Source: Halodesulfovibrio aestuarii
Lineage (GTDB): Bacteria; Desulfobacterota; Desulfovibrionia; Desulfovibrionales; Desulfovibrionaceae
Direction: 5' to 3' (one strand)
NCBI RefSeq assembly: GCF_050571805.1
Contig: NZ_CP192219.1
Length of the DNA stretch: 64,000 nt
Below, in pieces: positions 1 to 8,246 of the stretch (its first letter is position 1; each line of letters opens with the position of its first letter). Position numbers and translations under genes: made by a program. The notes below the pieces were generated by a model. That model did not search any database. It worked only from the letters and a program-made list of their open reading frames with translations, and had not been told where the DNA came from.

Positions 1-475
1 CATTCGCAAGGCGAACAATAGCGCTTACTTGCTCTGTTGCCGAAGGGGCAACAACAAGCAAAGGAAGTTCCATACGCAAGTCGGTTGCGTCTGTGGAACA
101 CTCCACTAACGATGCAGGACGCAGATCAATGTTATTTTTAGGGATGATCTGTCCCAGACGGCGTACCAACTCACTCCGGAATGCCATATCTGCCTCATAG
201 GCACTCCAGAACATTGTAACGCCTTCGCGCAGAGTGTTCGCGTAATGATGTGCAAGAGCAGGTTCAGCTCTATCAAATCGTTTGGCAACACTCGAACGAA
301 CAGTATCCGCATCGATAAACGGATTGTAGCGGACAAGAAAGAGTTCTTCAGCGAGCGCAATGGCTAACTCTCGAACTGATTCCGGCCAATCTTCAAATTC
401 ATCAAGATCAATCCGCAACACCCTATGGACAAGAAACTCGGAACCTATAGAAATATGTGGGCCTTTGTGCGGCAT
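1..475 (-). CDS. FAD-linked oxidase/dehydrogenase, N-terminal part (cut by window edge)
   Basis: An open frame of 158 codons runs from an ATG at 473-475 to the left window edge with no stop. It is preceded by a good ribosome site (CTGGGAG, eight bases before ATG). The visible protein starts MPHKGPHISIG and its last residues (PLLVVAPSATEQVSAIVRLA) match the opening of a PCMH-type FAD-binding domain, where 'P.S.EQV..IVRLA' leads to the flavin pocket. About 130 residues precede that domain. This layout resembles the large Desulfovibrio oxidases that join an FAD domain to iron-sulfur domains (D-lactate or glycolate dehydrogenase type). Substrate cannot be told from this part. It lies about 110 bases downstream of the DHH phosphoesterase on the same strand and may be read through from it. 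Confidence 0.75.
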   Translation of the reverse strand, partial: MPHKGPHISIGSEFLVHRVLRIDLDEFEDWPESVRELAIALAEELFLVRYNPFIDADTVRSSVAKRFDRAEPALAHHYANTLREGVTMFWSAYEADMAFRSELVRRLGQIIPKNNIDLRPASLVECSTDATDLRMELPLLVVAPSATEQVSAIVRLAN

Positions 476-588
476 GACCAATTCTCCCAGTAGTTAAAAA
501 CGAAGCCTGTGAGTTTACTTTTTGTTCTTTAAGAATGCAAGAACAGCGTAACAGCTCTCTTTACCAGCAGAATCTTGGCACTAGACCA

Positions 589-1623
589 TTATTCACACAT
601 TGTTTCGATATCGTCTTCGGCAGGTTTTGCACATTTGACCAAACGGCTGCGGGTAGGAGATACAAGGCGTTTAAAAATAAACATTTCAACATCCTTACCG
701 CACAATTCTTCGATAGGAATTTCCGCACGGGCTAATGCCTTATGGCCTCCGGCAGAACCAATATCGCTAAACTGACAGTAAGCAAAGCGCCCCAGGTCAC
801 GGTTAACGCCATCACCACGAAAAATAACTATGGCCTTATCCTGATACACTCCGCACACGGCAACCCAACGCATTTCGTGCACACGCATGAAGAAATCAGC
901 GATCACAACAAGTGCGTCAGGATTATCCACAACGCCTACAAAGGCGTATTGCCCAGAGCCAACCTTATGTATTCCTGTAATCGCACGGGAGAAATAGTCC
1001 AACCAATCGTAATGCATCTCGCTTCGTGCAATACGTGAAAGCAGAGGATGGTTTGCATACTTACTTAAATACTTAAACGCACGGATATCGATTTCGTTAA
1101 AATTACGTTCAAAATCATTTGTGTCAGTTTTAATTCCGTACATAAGAGCTGTTGCCAGCAGCTTACCCGGTCGAATCTTCAACTGATACAAATATTCTGT
1201 AAGAATGGTGGAGTTTGAGCCATATCCGGGAAGAATCTCTTTATACTCTGCAGTAACAGGAAAATCATCATTCAACGGATGATGATCAATAACTATCGAA
1301 TAATCCAGTTCACTGAATAAGGGATGGTGATGAGGCTGAGAATCTACAATCGCAAACTTGTCATACTGCGCCGTCACCTGCGGCGTCAATTTAACCATAG
1401 GAATACGAAGCAAGCGAACCATGGCAAGGTTGTCAGGACGTGTAATCTCGTTAACACGGGCAATATCAACATCTGCAACTCGATGGCTTAAAATACGTTT
1501 AAGCGCCATTGCAGACCCCATCGCATCCGGATCAGCATTGATCGTGATGAGCCAGCGTTCATTACGAGAGAACATTTCCAGCAGATTATCCAGCTGTGGT
1601 TTTACATTACGAAAATACGACAT
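589..1623 (-). CDS. DHH-family phosphoesterase (NrnA-like)
   Basis: A 344-residue soluble protein of the DHH/DHHA1 superfamily, which includes nanoRNases and pAp phosphatases (NrnA) that hydrolyse short oligonucleotides or 3'-phosphoadenosine phosphates with Mn2+. The metal-binding motifs are visible in order: NADPDAMGS (about 29-37), VDSQPHHHP (93-101), the signature DHH in VIDHHPLN (111-118), and a Thr-Asp pair near 166-168. The C-terminal DHHA1 domain carries GGHK (292-295), the substrate-binding motif. Length fits the family (310-350). The start codon sits one base after the cobU stop, so the two genes are translationally coupled. The exact substrate (nanoRNA, pAp or c-di-nucleotide breakdown product) is inference. 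Confidence 0.88.
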   Translation of the reverse strand: MSYFRNVKPQLDNLLEMFSRNERWLITINADPDAMGSAMALKRILSHRVADVDIARVNEITRPDNLAMVRLLRIPMVKLTPQVTAQYDKFAIVDSQPHHHPLFSELDYSIVIDHHPLNDDFPVTAEYKEILPGYGSNSTILTEYLYQLKIRPGKLLATALMYGIKTDTNDFERNFNEIDIRAFKYLSKYANHPLLSRIARSEMHYDWLDYFSRAITGIHKVGSGQYAFVGVVDNPDALVVIADFFMRVHEMRWVAVCGVYQDKAIVIFRGDGVNRDLGRFAYCQFSDIGSAGGHKALARAEIPIEELCGKDVEMFIFKRLVSPTRSRLVKCAKPAEDDIETMCE

Positions 1624-1624
1624 G

Positions 1625-2131
1625 TTATGCCTTTTTTACATAGAGCGGGATACCCGCAATCATGAGGCAGACCTCATCACTTACAGCTGCAACAGCTTGG
1701 TTAAGAGCCCCCAATCGACGGATAAACTGACGAACCTGAGAACTGGCCGCAATAGGTCCCAATCCTGCCTCACACGAAACAATTGTAACTTGAGTCTTCT
1801 CTGGAACCAATGAAAGAGTGTGTAAAAATGCGTCCTGCGCCTGCTCCCATTGCTTATTGCACGCAAAAACCCAAAAATCCAAGCTGTCGATTAAAATAGA
1901 CTGATACTCCAATATGGACTTTTCTAACAATCGGGGCAATTCAATTCCTGTTTCTTTTACTGGAATTTCAGGATTTCTTGCTAACCGATGATCTAAAATT
2001 TGCTGACCAAACGAAAAGTCCTGAGCCCGCCCCGTTGCAAGTAAAAGAGATGGCATTGTTCCTTCATACAACCGCTGCAAGCCAAAATCTGACTTGCCGG
2101 ACTTGTCTCCCCCCAGAATAAGTCGGATCAT
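1625..2131 (-). CDS. cobU: Adenosylcobinamide kinase / adenosylcobinamide-phosphate guanylyltransferase
   Basis: CobU phosphorylates adenosylcobinamide and then transfers GMP to it, giving AdoCbi-GDP in lower-ligand assembly of cobalamin. The 168-residue protein has the N-terminal P-loop GGDKSGKS (7-14), the DHRLAR segment (47-52) whose histidine corresponds to the guanylylated histidine of Salmonella CobU, a 'VSCEAGLG' segment matching the usual 'VSNEVGLG', and a closing 'LNQAVAAVSDEVCLMIAGIP' typical of the family. It is slightly shorter and more divergent than enteric CobU (about 180). It begins one base after the cbiR stop, with GAAGG as ribosome site, and is followed within one base by the DHH gene. 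The corrinoid pairing supports the call. Confidence 0.88.
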   Translation of the reverse strand: MIRLILGGDKSGKSDFGLQRLYEGTMPSLLLATGRAQDFSFGQQILDHRLARNPEIPVKETGIELPRLLEKSILEYQSILIDSLDFWVFACNKQWEQAQDAFLHTLSLVPEKTQVTIVSCEAGLGPIAASSQVRQFIRRLGALNQAVAAVSDEVCLMIAGIPLYVKKA

Positions 2132-2132
2132 C

Positions 2133-2999
2133 TTATTTTCCTTCTATCAAAAGCATCTCTTCAACAATTGGAATGGTCGTTTCAATATGTTTCCAACTAA
2201 ACAACTCGTACACGAGCGTACAATTCTCGCCGCAATGCTGTAATACCTTGCGCGCAACGTACTTTCCGGCATCATCAAGGTGCAGTAAACTTGCATGCTT
2301 ACTGCGCCCCTTAGCCGTCAGCACATCCGCAGGAGCATTCACGTGAATCATACGAAGCCGATCAAAAAGATCACAACAATCAAGAAGTGCATGATGCCCG
2401 TATGCAATGATATGGCCTATGTCAATGCATACCCCCAGTCCCAAATCTTCTATTACCGGGGCAATATCAATCAGACATGCCCCCTCAACATTCTCAATTA
2501 ATAAATCATTACAGTCAAATCCATGACTATGCCATGCGCGAGCAACCACTGTTAATAATTGCTGAGCCACTTCCACAGAAAAAGCATTTTCCCCCAACGT
2601 CAACGGTGGATGCAGCACAGCCTGACGGACTCCTAGAAAATCTACCTTATCCATCAAACCCAAGATAATATCTGCCACAGCATCGGCATCAGGCCACGGT
2701 AAATCCAACGGCAGATGTACGTGGTACGACAAATCAAGCTGCGCTAAACCACGCGGCAAGTCATCCTCACCATATGCAAGACATGCCTCCGACTCAAAAA
2801 ACAACAAGGAAACTTCGTCGACCTTATCCTCAAGAAAAACGCAGTTTTCATACACAGTACCAGCCATCACCCATGAGGGCGCAGCTGTAGTAATGACAGC
2901 GTTGGTGCCTTTTACGGGGTGCCGACGGGCAGTCTTCGTTTTGCATCTGGAAATGGACACTGTTTCCTTGAGCCCGTTTACATGCGGTTTTTTATCCAT
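2133..2999 (-). CDS. cbiR: Cobamide-remodelling phosphodiesterase CbiR-like (TIM-barrel, AP endonuclease 2 fold)
   Basis: A 288-residue TIM-barrel protein of the sugar-phosphate isomerase/AP endonuclease 2 fold. CbiR enzymes hydrolyse the nucleotide-loop phosphodiester of cobamides so that the base can be exchanged. Candidate metal ligands follow the barrel strands: YHVH (92-95), LHPP (129-132), IENVEG (168-173), CIDIGH (191-196), MIHVN (217-221) and a late YELFSW. The stretch beginning APSWVMAGTVYENC (from residue 40) is the conserved start of the family; the basic 39 residues before it may be a variable extension or an over-long start. Immediate coupling to cobU, which makes the next intermediate, strongly favours a corrinoid role. 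The alternative is an unassigned xylose-isomerase-like epimerase. Confidence 0.8.
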   Translation of the reverse strand: MDKKPHVNGLKETVSISRCKTKTARRHPVKGTNAVITTAAPSWVMAGTVYENCVFLEDKVDEVSLLFFESEACLAYGEDDLPRGLAQLDLSYHVHLPLDLPWPDADAVADIILGLMDKVDFLGVRQAVLHPPLTLGENAFSVEVAQQLLTVVARAWHSHGFDCNDLLIENVEGACLIDIAPVIEDLGLGVCIDIGHIIAYGHHALLDCCDLFDRLRMIHVNAPADVLTAKGRSKHASLLHLDDAGKYVARKVLQHCGENCTLVYELFSWKHIETTIPIVEEMLLIEGK

Positions 3000-3224
3000 A
3001 AGGCTTATTTTCCAGCTTAGGTGTTGTTTCTAGTGTGTAATGCGAGATCTCCCCGGCTAGGCCGAGCAAGTTCTTCCGCCCATAGAAAAAGGGCATCTAG
3101 CAATATTTTAACCGGTTACAATCAACACATAGCTAGTACGTCATGTCGGTCGGGGAGGCCTCTCCCTCTCTGAAAGGAGTTTCCCGCCTGAGCTACGAAA
3201 TTAAGCGCAGCAGGCAGTCAAATT
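3000..3224 (-). other. Structured intergenic segment upstream of cbiR (possible RNA leader or small RNA)
   Basis: This 225-base gap holds unusually strong secondary structure. Read on the minus strand, CTCCCCG (about 3153-3159) pairs with CGGGGAG (about 3049-3055), CCGA with TCGG extends the helix inward, and an outer GAG/CTC closes it. Inside are two smaller stems, CTAGC/GCTAG and GCCC/GGGC, giving a three-way-junction shape. It lacks the cobalamin riboswitch B12 box and matches no riboswitch I can recall. No T-run follows the outer helix. Confidence 0.35.
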
Positions 3225-6200
3225 TTACAACAAACTCAGCTGCGTTTCTTTATGCTTCTTTTTAGCCTTGAGTGCGGAATGCATTAATCCGTCATTTGGC
3301 AGATCCGTTAAGAAACGAGAAGGGGAAAGGTGCACTGTGTGCCCGTAAATCATGCGCTTGCCTGAATGGCTCAGGAATAAAAGCTGCTCTGCACGGGTTA
3401 TTGCCACATAGAGCAGACGTCGTTCCTCATCAATGTCATAATGATCTGGAGTACTGGAAGCTGTGCCGGTCAGGGTGTTCATACCAGAATATGGCATAAT
3501 TCCATCTTCTAAGGCAGGAAGAAAGACGGCTTTAAATTCTAGCCCCTTGGAGGCATGTATTGACATTATCTGCACTTTCTCACTTTTTTGGCGTACCAAA
3601 TCAAGTTCCGTTTGCAGATTAATCCAATTAAGCAGCCCCACCCAACCTTTATGCTCTTTGTAGTGCTTAACAAGCTGGTTGAATGCAGTTGACTTCCAGA
3701 ACAGACGATCAAATGGGAGAATATCTTCCATGTACACAGCTATGCCCTGAGGGCCTTTAGCAAGCACTGCATCAGGGCACGTAATCTGTTCTTCACCTTC
3801 ATCGCTGGAGATACCTACAAACCGCCCTGCGGCGGCAAGAATAAGCTCCACTCGCGGATCGACCCAAAATGCTTCCTGTTCAGGCACAGCGCAGGGAATT
3901 CCCAGTCTGTTAAGTGTTTGGCTGATAACAGGAATAAGCGCTTTAAACCGCACGAGAACAGCAATGTCACCGGGAGAAAGTTCGCCGCCAAGAAGTCGTT
4001 CTTGTCTACTATCCTGCAAAGAATGACTTGTTTGTCCGAGAAGACCACGAATTTGTTCACCTATCCATGAAGCTTCCGCCTCAGAGGTTGGTGCTTCAAA
4101 CATGCGCACCTCAGCTTCAGTAGATTTTTTTGCTTCAATCGGTTGTGCTTCTCGAGCTGGCTGCATTAACGCACCAGCGTAATCCACAATTTGCTTCGAT
4201 GAACGGTAGTTTTCAAAAAGCTGGATTGTATTCAGCGACGGAAGTTCTTTGCTCAAGTACGCTTCTACGCCGCCGTGTGCACCTCTGAAGCCATAAATAG
4301 ATTGATCCGGATCACCGATACCGAAGAAGCCCTGCCCATTCTGTTCATCTTGCGATACAAGCTCCCGCACAACTGCAAGTTGCAACGGGGATAAATCCTG
4401 AATTTCATCAACGAGAACATGCGTCCACTGGCGAACAAAGACGTTGTTACGCAAAGACTCAAGCCAAAACTCTAGAAGATCGGTATAATCTGCAAGGTTC
4501 CATGAATTTTTTAAACTTGAATAATTATTGTATGCAGCCTGCTGCTCAACCGGACACTCTTCCATACGTTCACGGCATAACGAGATTATTTCCCACGACT
4601 TTTTGCACTGCTGTTTACTTGCATCCGCATTAGCTTCTCCAAACACACGCTTAGAACTTTCCTCAGAAAGCAACGTCGGAGCATCTGAATAAGAATTTTG
4701 CCAGTATTCAAAAGCAAGGCCATGCAACGTATCTGCGCGAGGGATGGATAATTCGTTTTGAACAGAATCTGCAAGTCGTGTTGTCAATTCCTGCGCGGCG
4801 CGACGTGTAAAGGTAAGTGCAAGGATTTGTCTCGCTTTAACACCTGCCTCAAGCAAGTGTTCAATGCGTCCAATAAGCGTACGGGTCTTACCCGTTCCCG
4901 GCCCCGCCAGAACAAGCACTGGCTCAGGTGCTGAAGTAATCGCCAATTGCTGTGCTTCATTGTATCTAATACGCTCTGGCTCTTCCTGCCGCTGCTGCAC
5001 GGCAGCCTCAAAAACAGGCGTTATGGAAGCCTCCTCTTCCGGAGTCAATCCACTTACTTTTTCCGGCACATCAATAAGCGACTTTCCGTGCTTAAATTCG
5101 TCACGCTCCTTTTGGGAAAAAACACGAACCACACCATATTCGCCATCAAACCCGGGTTGACGCAGTACGTCACCTCTGCGCATTCTTCCTACAGCTTCAG
5201 CAAGAAGAGGATGAACCTTTTTAATATCTTCTTCCGGCACATCCCGCAGAATAGCCATTTCTGAACCGAGCTTAGGGATTGCTTCCGCATACAGCGTCAT
5301 GACTTTTTTTGTCTTAGGCCCTACCCCCAACACTTCACCCATCAGTTCCGGAAGCGGTATCAATGAGCTGAAGTCACCGGCCTTGGCTGGCTGCTTGGGT
5401 GTATCCCTGTCCGCAAGAGAGAGCACTCTATGCAACACACCCACAGTTAACGGCTTGCCGCATACAGGGCAAATTCCGTCACGGGTTAATGTTTCTCTAG
5501 GCTCCATCACAACATTACACTTGCGATGGCCGTCTAAATGATATTTTCCTTCTTCAGGAAAAAATTCCATTGTACCAAGAAACTTATGTCCCAGCCCTTC
5601 GCCACGCAAACTGCGGTACATGCCTTCAAAGGATATGTCGCCGGCAAACAGGTTACATTCACGCCCAAGTTTGTCGCCGGAATGGGCGTCAGAATTTGAT
5701 ACGAGAGCAAAGCGATCAAGAGCGCTCCATAACCAGTTCATTTCCGGATCTGATGAAAGACCTGTTTCAAGTGCAAAAATTTCTGAGGCATAGTCGCCGA
5801 AGCACTCTTCTATTGTGTCAAACCCAGATTTTGAGCCAAACAGAGAGAACCACGGTGTCCATATATGAGCAGGAATAAGGAAAGCAAGGGGATGGGTATC
5901 AAGCACGAGGTCGAGGATATCACGAGAATCCATCCCGAGAATAGGGCGTCCGTCTGATGTAATATTACCGATCTCGCCGAGACGATTGCTAAATTTTCGA
6001 GCAGCTTCAAACGTAGGCATGTAAACAAGGTTATGAACTTTCCGAACCTTGCCGCCACGTTTGTAAATTGAACTGATTTCCCCCTGCAGCATAAACAATG
6101 ATCGGCCATTCATGGGGGTATCGCCAAAACGCGGAATCTCTTTGCCTAGGTCTGTTGTGTCTTTCAACCGAAACAATCCGCTCTGGCTGTCTTCGACGAG

Positions 6201-6368
6201 CTGGTCTTCTAACTCGTCCAGCCATTCTGGATGGGTACAATCCCCCGTTCCAAGAACATCAAGTCCCTTTACCTCCGCCCATGCTGCCAAATGACGTGGC
6301 GTCAACTTTTTACTGGTTGCACGGGAAAATCGGGAATGAATATGCAAATCGGCACGAAACTGTTTCAT
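3225..6368 (-). CDS. Endonuclease Q-like PHP nuclease fused to UvrD/Rep-type helicase
   Basis: A 1047-residue two-part protein. Residues 1 to about 420 match the EndoQ/TIGR00375 family: DLHIHS (7-12) opens the PHP metal site, LDVLGTGD (36-43) follows, and a zinc-finger-like set (H281, C284, C300, C303) lies in the third quarter. EndoQ in archaea nicks DNA 5' of deaminated bases and abasic sites. Residues about 465-1047 are a superfamily 1A helicase: Walker A GPGTGKT (489-495), TFTRRAAQEL, Walker B VDEIQDLS, GDPDQSIYGFRG, ENYRSS, IHASKGLEFKAVFLP and LYVAITRA. The joined enzyme could nick at damage and unwind from the nick; that role is inference. It is a single gene with its own promoter, downstream of a convergent-free gap and upstream of cbiR on the same strand. 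Confidence 0.9.
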   Translation of the reverse strand: MKQFRADLHIHSRFSRATSKKLTPRHLAAWAEVKGLDVLGTGDCTHPEWLDELEDQLVEDSQSGLFRLKDTTDLGKEIPRFGDTPMNGRSLFMLQGEISSIYKRGGKVRKVHNLVYMPTFEAARKFSNRLGEIGNITSDGRPILGMDSRDILDLVLDTHPLAFLIPAHIWTPWFSLFGSKSGFDTIEECFGDYASEIFALETGLSSDPEMNWLWSALDRFALVSNSDAHSGDKLGRECNLFAGDISFEGMYRSLRGEGLGHKFLGTMEFFPEEGKYHLDGHRKCNVVMEPRETLTRDGICPVCGKPLTVGVLHRVLSLADRDTPKQPAKAGDFSSLIPLPELMGEVLGVGPKTKKVMTLYAEAIPKLGSEMAILRDVPEEDIKKVHPLLAEAVGRMRRGDVLRQPGFDGEYGVVRVFSQKERDEFKHGKSLIDVPEKVSGLTPEEEASITPVFEAAVQQRQEEPERIRYNEAQQLAITSAPEPVLVLAGPGTGKTRTLIGRIEHLLEAGVKARQILALTFTRRAAQELTTRLADSVQNELSIPRADTLHGLAFEYWQNSYSDAPTLLSEESSKRVFGEANADASKQQCKKSWEIISLCRERMEECPVEQQAAYNNYSSLKNSWNLADYTDLLEFWLESLRNNVFVRQWTHVLVDEIQDLSPLQLAVVRELVSQDEQNGQGFFGIGDPDQSIYGFRGAHGGVEAYLSKELPSLNTIQLFENYRSSKQIVDYAGALMQPAREAQPIEAKKSTEAEVRMFEAPTSEAEASWIGEQIRGLLGQTSHSLQDSRQERLLGGELSPGDIAVLVRFKALIPVISQTLNRLGIPCAVPEQEAFWVDPRVELILAAAGRFVGISSDEGEEQITCPDAVLAKGPQGIAVYMEDILPFDRLFWKSTAFNQLVKHYKEHKGWVGLLNWINLQTELDLVRQKSEKVQIMSIHASKGLEFKAVFLPALEDGIMPYSGMNTLTGTASSTPDHYDIDEERRLLYVAITRAEQLLFLSHSGKRMIYGHTVHLSPSRFLTDLPNDGLMHSALKAKKKHKETQLSLL

Positions 6369-6377
6369 GGAGTAACT

Positions 6378-6405
6378 ATCCTAGCTTTAAGCCGTTGATT
6401 GTCAA
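6378..6405 (-). promoter_or_regulatory. Sigma-70-type promoter placed against the start codon of the EndoQ-UvrD gene
   Basis: On the minus strand TTGACA (6400-6405) is followed after 16 bases by TAGGAT (6378-6383). Only nine bases separate the -10 box from the ATG at 6366-6368, so transcription would begin at or within a few bases of the start codon. The only Shine-Dalgarno-like bases (AGGAT) lie inside the -10 box. A leaderless mRNA is the simplest reading. Confidence 0.55.
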
Positions 6406-6643
6406 ACGCAGACAGAAAAGAAATCCTTCCGTTCCATACATGTATCAGAGGAACACTACCTAGACAATTCCGTAACTTATTCGTTTTTTATGGCTCAACC
6501 TTTTGAAACTTATGCACTATGCGGCTTTTGCACTCTAAGCGTTATTTTCTTTTTTGTCTTCGGCAACCAGAGCACCTTTGAAATAAAAGAATTCTCAAAA
6601 CCTTCCAAAGACTTTTATGAACATCACGGCTTAAACATCACAA

Positions 6644-6679
6644 AAAAGGGCTACCCTTCAAATGAAGGACAGCCCTTTT
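6644..6679 (-). terminator. Terminator after glnQ (bidirectional shape)
   Basis: AAAAGGGCT and AGCCCTTTT form the outer stem, with CCTTC/GAAGG inside and a short loop. T-runs occur on either strand. It lies 34 bases past the glnQ stop and probably ends the glnHPQ transcript. Confidence 0.8.
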
Positions 6680-6712
6680 ACTATTCAAGACAGTACAGTA
6701 AAACAGGTAAAG

Positions 6713-7450
6713 CTACAGCTTGCCCAAGAAATCTTTAAGACGCGGATGCTTCGGATTAGAGAAAAACTCGTCCGGAGCTTCTTCTTCCTGAATCACGCCG
6801 TCAGCAATAAAGATTACGCGGTCCGCAACCTCACGGGCAAAGCCCATTTCGTGGGTTACTACCACCATGGTCATGCCTTCGTCTGCGAGCTTTTTCATAA
6901 CATCAAGAACTTCACCTACAAGCTCTGGGTCAAGCGCGGAAGTCGGTTCATCAAAAAGAATCACTTTCGGATTCATTGCCAACGAACGTGCAATTGCCAC
7001 ACGCTGTTTCTGACCACCGGAAAGCTGATCCGGATATGCAGCAGCTTTGTCCGGCAAACCAACTTTATCAAGCAGACTCAGTGCAATCTTATCCGCTTCT
7101 GCTTTGTCCATCTTACGAACTTTTATCAACCCGATGGTGATGTTCTGCAGAACAGACAGGTGCGGGAACAGGTTAAACTGCTGGAACACCATACCTGCTT
7201 CGGAACGCACGTAGTTAATATCAGTTTCTTTGGCGTAGAGATCATAACCATCCACAATGATAGAACCTGAAGTCAGTTCTTCGAGACGGTTAATACAGCG
7301 CAGAACAGTTGATTTACCAGATCCGGAAGGACCCAGAATTACCACAACTTCACCCTGCTTAACGTTCAAGTTTACGCCTTTAATTACTTCTATATCACCA
7401 TAACTTTTATGCAAGTTACGGATTTCAATCATATTTGATGTATCACTCAT
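6713..7450 (-). CDS. glnQ: Polar amino acid (glutamine) ABC transporter, ATP-binding protein
   Basis: ATPase subunit (245 aa) of a polar amino acid importer. It shows Walker A GPSGSGKST (40-48), a Q-loop in 'MVFQQFNLFPHL', the signature LSGGQKQRVAIARSLA, Walker B with ILFDEPTSALDPE, and the switch histidine in VVTHEMGFA. Length and motifs are those of the GlnQ/HisP subfamily (240-250 aa). It is the last gene of the glnH-glnP-glnQ transcription unit, starting nine bases after the permease stop, and is followed by a terminator. The ATPase alone does not fix substrate; the glutamine assignment comes from the binding protein. Confidence 0.93.
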   Translation of the reverse strand: MSDTSNMIEIRNLHKSYGDIEVIKGVNLNVKQGEVVVILGPSGSGKSTVLRCINRLEELTSGSIIVDGYDLYAKETDINYVRSEAGMVFQQFNLFPHLSVLQNITIGLIKVRKMDKAEADKIALSLLDKVGLPDKAAAYPDQLSGGQKQRVAIARSLAMNPKVILFDEPTSALDPELVGEVLDVMKKLADEGMTMVVVTHEMGFAREVADRVIFIADGVIQEEEAPDEFFSNPKHPRLKDFLGKL

Positions 7451-7459
7451 AGAATGCTC

Positions 7460-8131
7460 CTAGCGGCTGCTGCGTGCCATCAATTTTTTTTCATACCAGC
7501 GTAATACTTTCGCGATAGAAAGCGTCATACAGAGGTAAACGATCGCTACAGTCAGGTATACTTCAAACGAACGGAAGTTAACCGCAACAATCTCCTGACC
7601 GGAACGGGTAAGCTCTGCTACACCGATAACGGTAAGAAGTGAGGTATCTTTAAGCGAAATAATAAACTGGTTCCCCAGTGGTGGAATCATACGGCGAAAA
7701 GCCTGTGGCCAAATAATAGAGATCATAGTCTGATGGCGGGTAAGTCCGATAGAACGCCCCGCTTCAAATTGTCCTGCATCAATAGATTGAACTGCGCCAC
7801 GAACAATTTCCGCAATATAAGCACCGGAGTTAACAGCAATGGTGATAATACCTGCTGTGATAGGATCAATACGAACTCCGGTAACAAGCGGTACACCAAA
7901 ATACAGGAACAAAGCCTGGACAATCATCGGGGTACCACGAATAATTTCTATATAAATGCCCGCAAGAGAGCGATTAAGCTTATTCTGAGAAAGACGCCCC
8001 AAGCCTGCGACTGTACCAATAATAAAACCAATCGCAAGGCCAAGGAGAGTGATATAAATAGTCAGTTCAACCCCTTCAGTAAGAAGCGGAAGAGTTTCTA
8101 ACATCACTGCTGGTTTAAACTGAAATGCCAT
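7460..8131 (-). CDS. glnP: Polar amino acid (glutamine) ABC transporter, permease
   Basis: A 223-residue inner-membrane permease of the HisMQ family. Hydrophobic segments begin near residues 20, 55, 85 and 190, and the cytoplasmic EAA loop is visible as 'EAGRSIGLTRHQTMISIIWP', which docks on GlnQ. A 'RGTPMIVQALFLYFG' segment is the family's typical periplasmic/membrane hallmark. Only one permease gene is present, so it should work as a homodimer as in E. coli GlnP. It lies 115 bases downstream of glnH across a strong hairpin and nine bases upstream of glnQ. Confidence 0.93.
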   Translation of the reverse strand: MAFQFKPAVMLETLPLLTEGVELTIYITLLGLAIGFIIGTVAGLGRLSQNKLNRSLAGIYIEIIRGTPMIVQALFLYFGVPLVTGVRIDPITAGIITIAVNSGAYIAEIVRGAVQSIDAGQFEAGRSIGLTRHQTMISIIWPQAFRRMIPPLGNQFIISLKDTSLLTVIGVAELTRSGQEIVAVNFRSFEVYLTVAIVYLCMTLSIAKVLRWYEKKLMARSSR

Positions 8132-8185
8132 AAAATGTATCTGCCTTTGGGTACGTTAGCCAAAATAATTCAGCGGATAAAATGT

Positions 8186-8216
8186 ACATAGGGATGGCAC
8201 AACACCATCCCTATGT
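8186..8216 (-). promoter_or_regulatory. Intra-operon hairpin between glnH and glnP
   Basis: A perfect 12-bp inverted repeat (ACATAGGGATGG / CCATCCCTATGT) with a seven-base loop. In the direction of transcription only a weak T-run follows, so partial termination or a 3' stabilising hairpin is more likely than a full stop. Such hairpins commonly let the binding protein be made in excess over the membrane components. Confidence 0.7.
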
Positions 8217-8246
8217 TTTATATACTATGAGAAAAATAAATAACTG

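Noticed and set aside
3000..3224. Cobalamin riboswitch before cbiR-cobU
   Set aside because: The B12 box and the GCCACTG element are not present on either strand, so it is listed only as unassigned structure.
6490..6738. Small plus-strand gene of 82 codons between the helicase and glnQ genes
   Set aside because: It runs through the glnQ terminator into the antisense of glnQ and has no ribosome site or recognisable protein.
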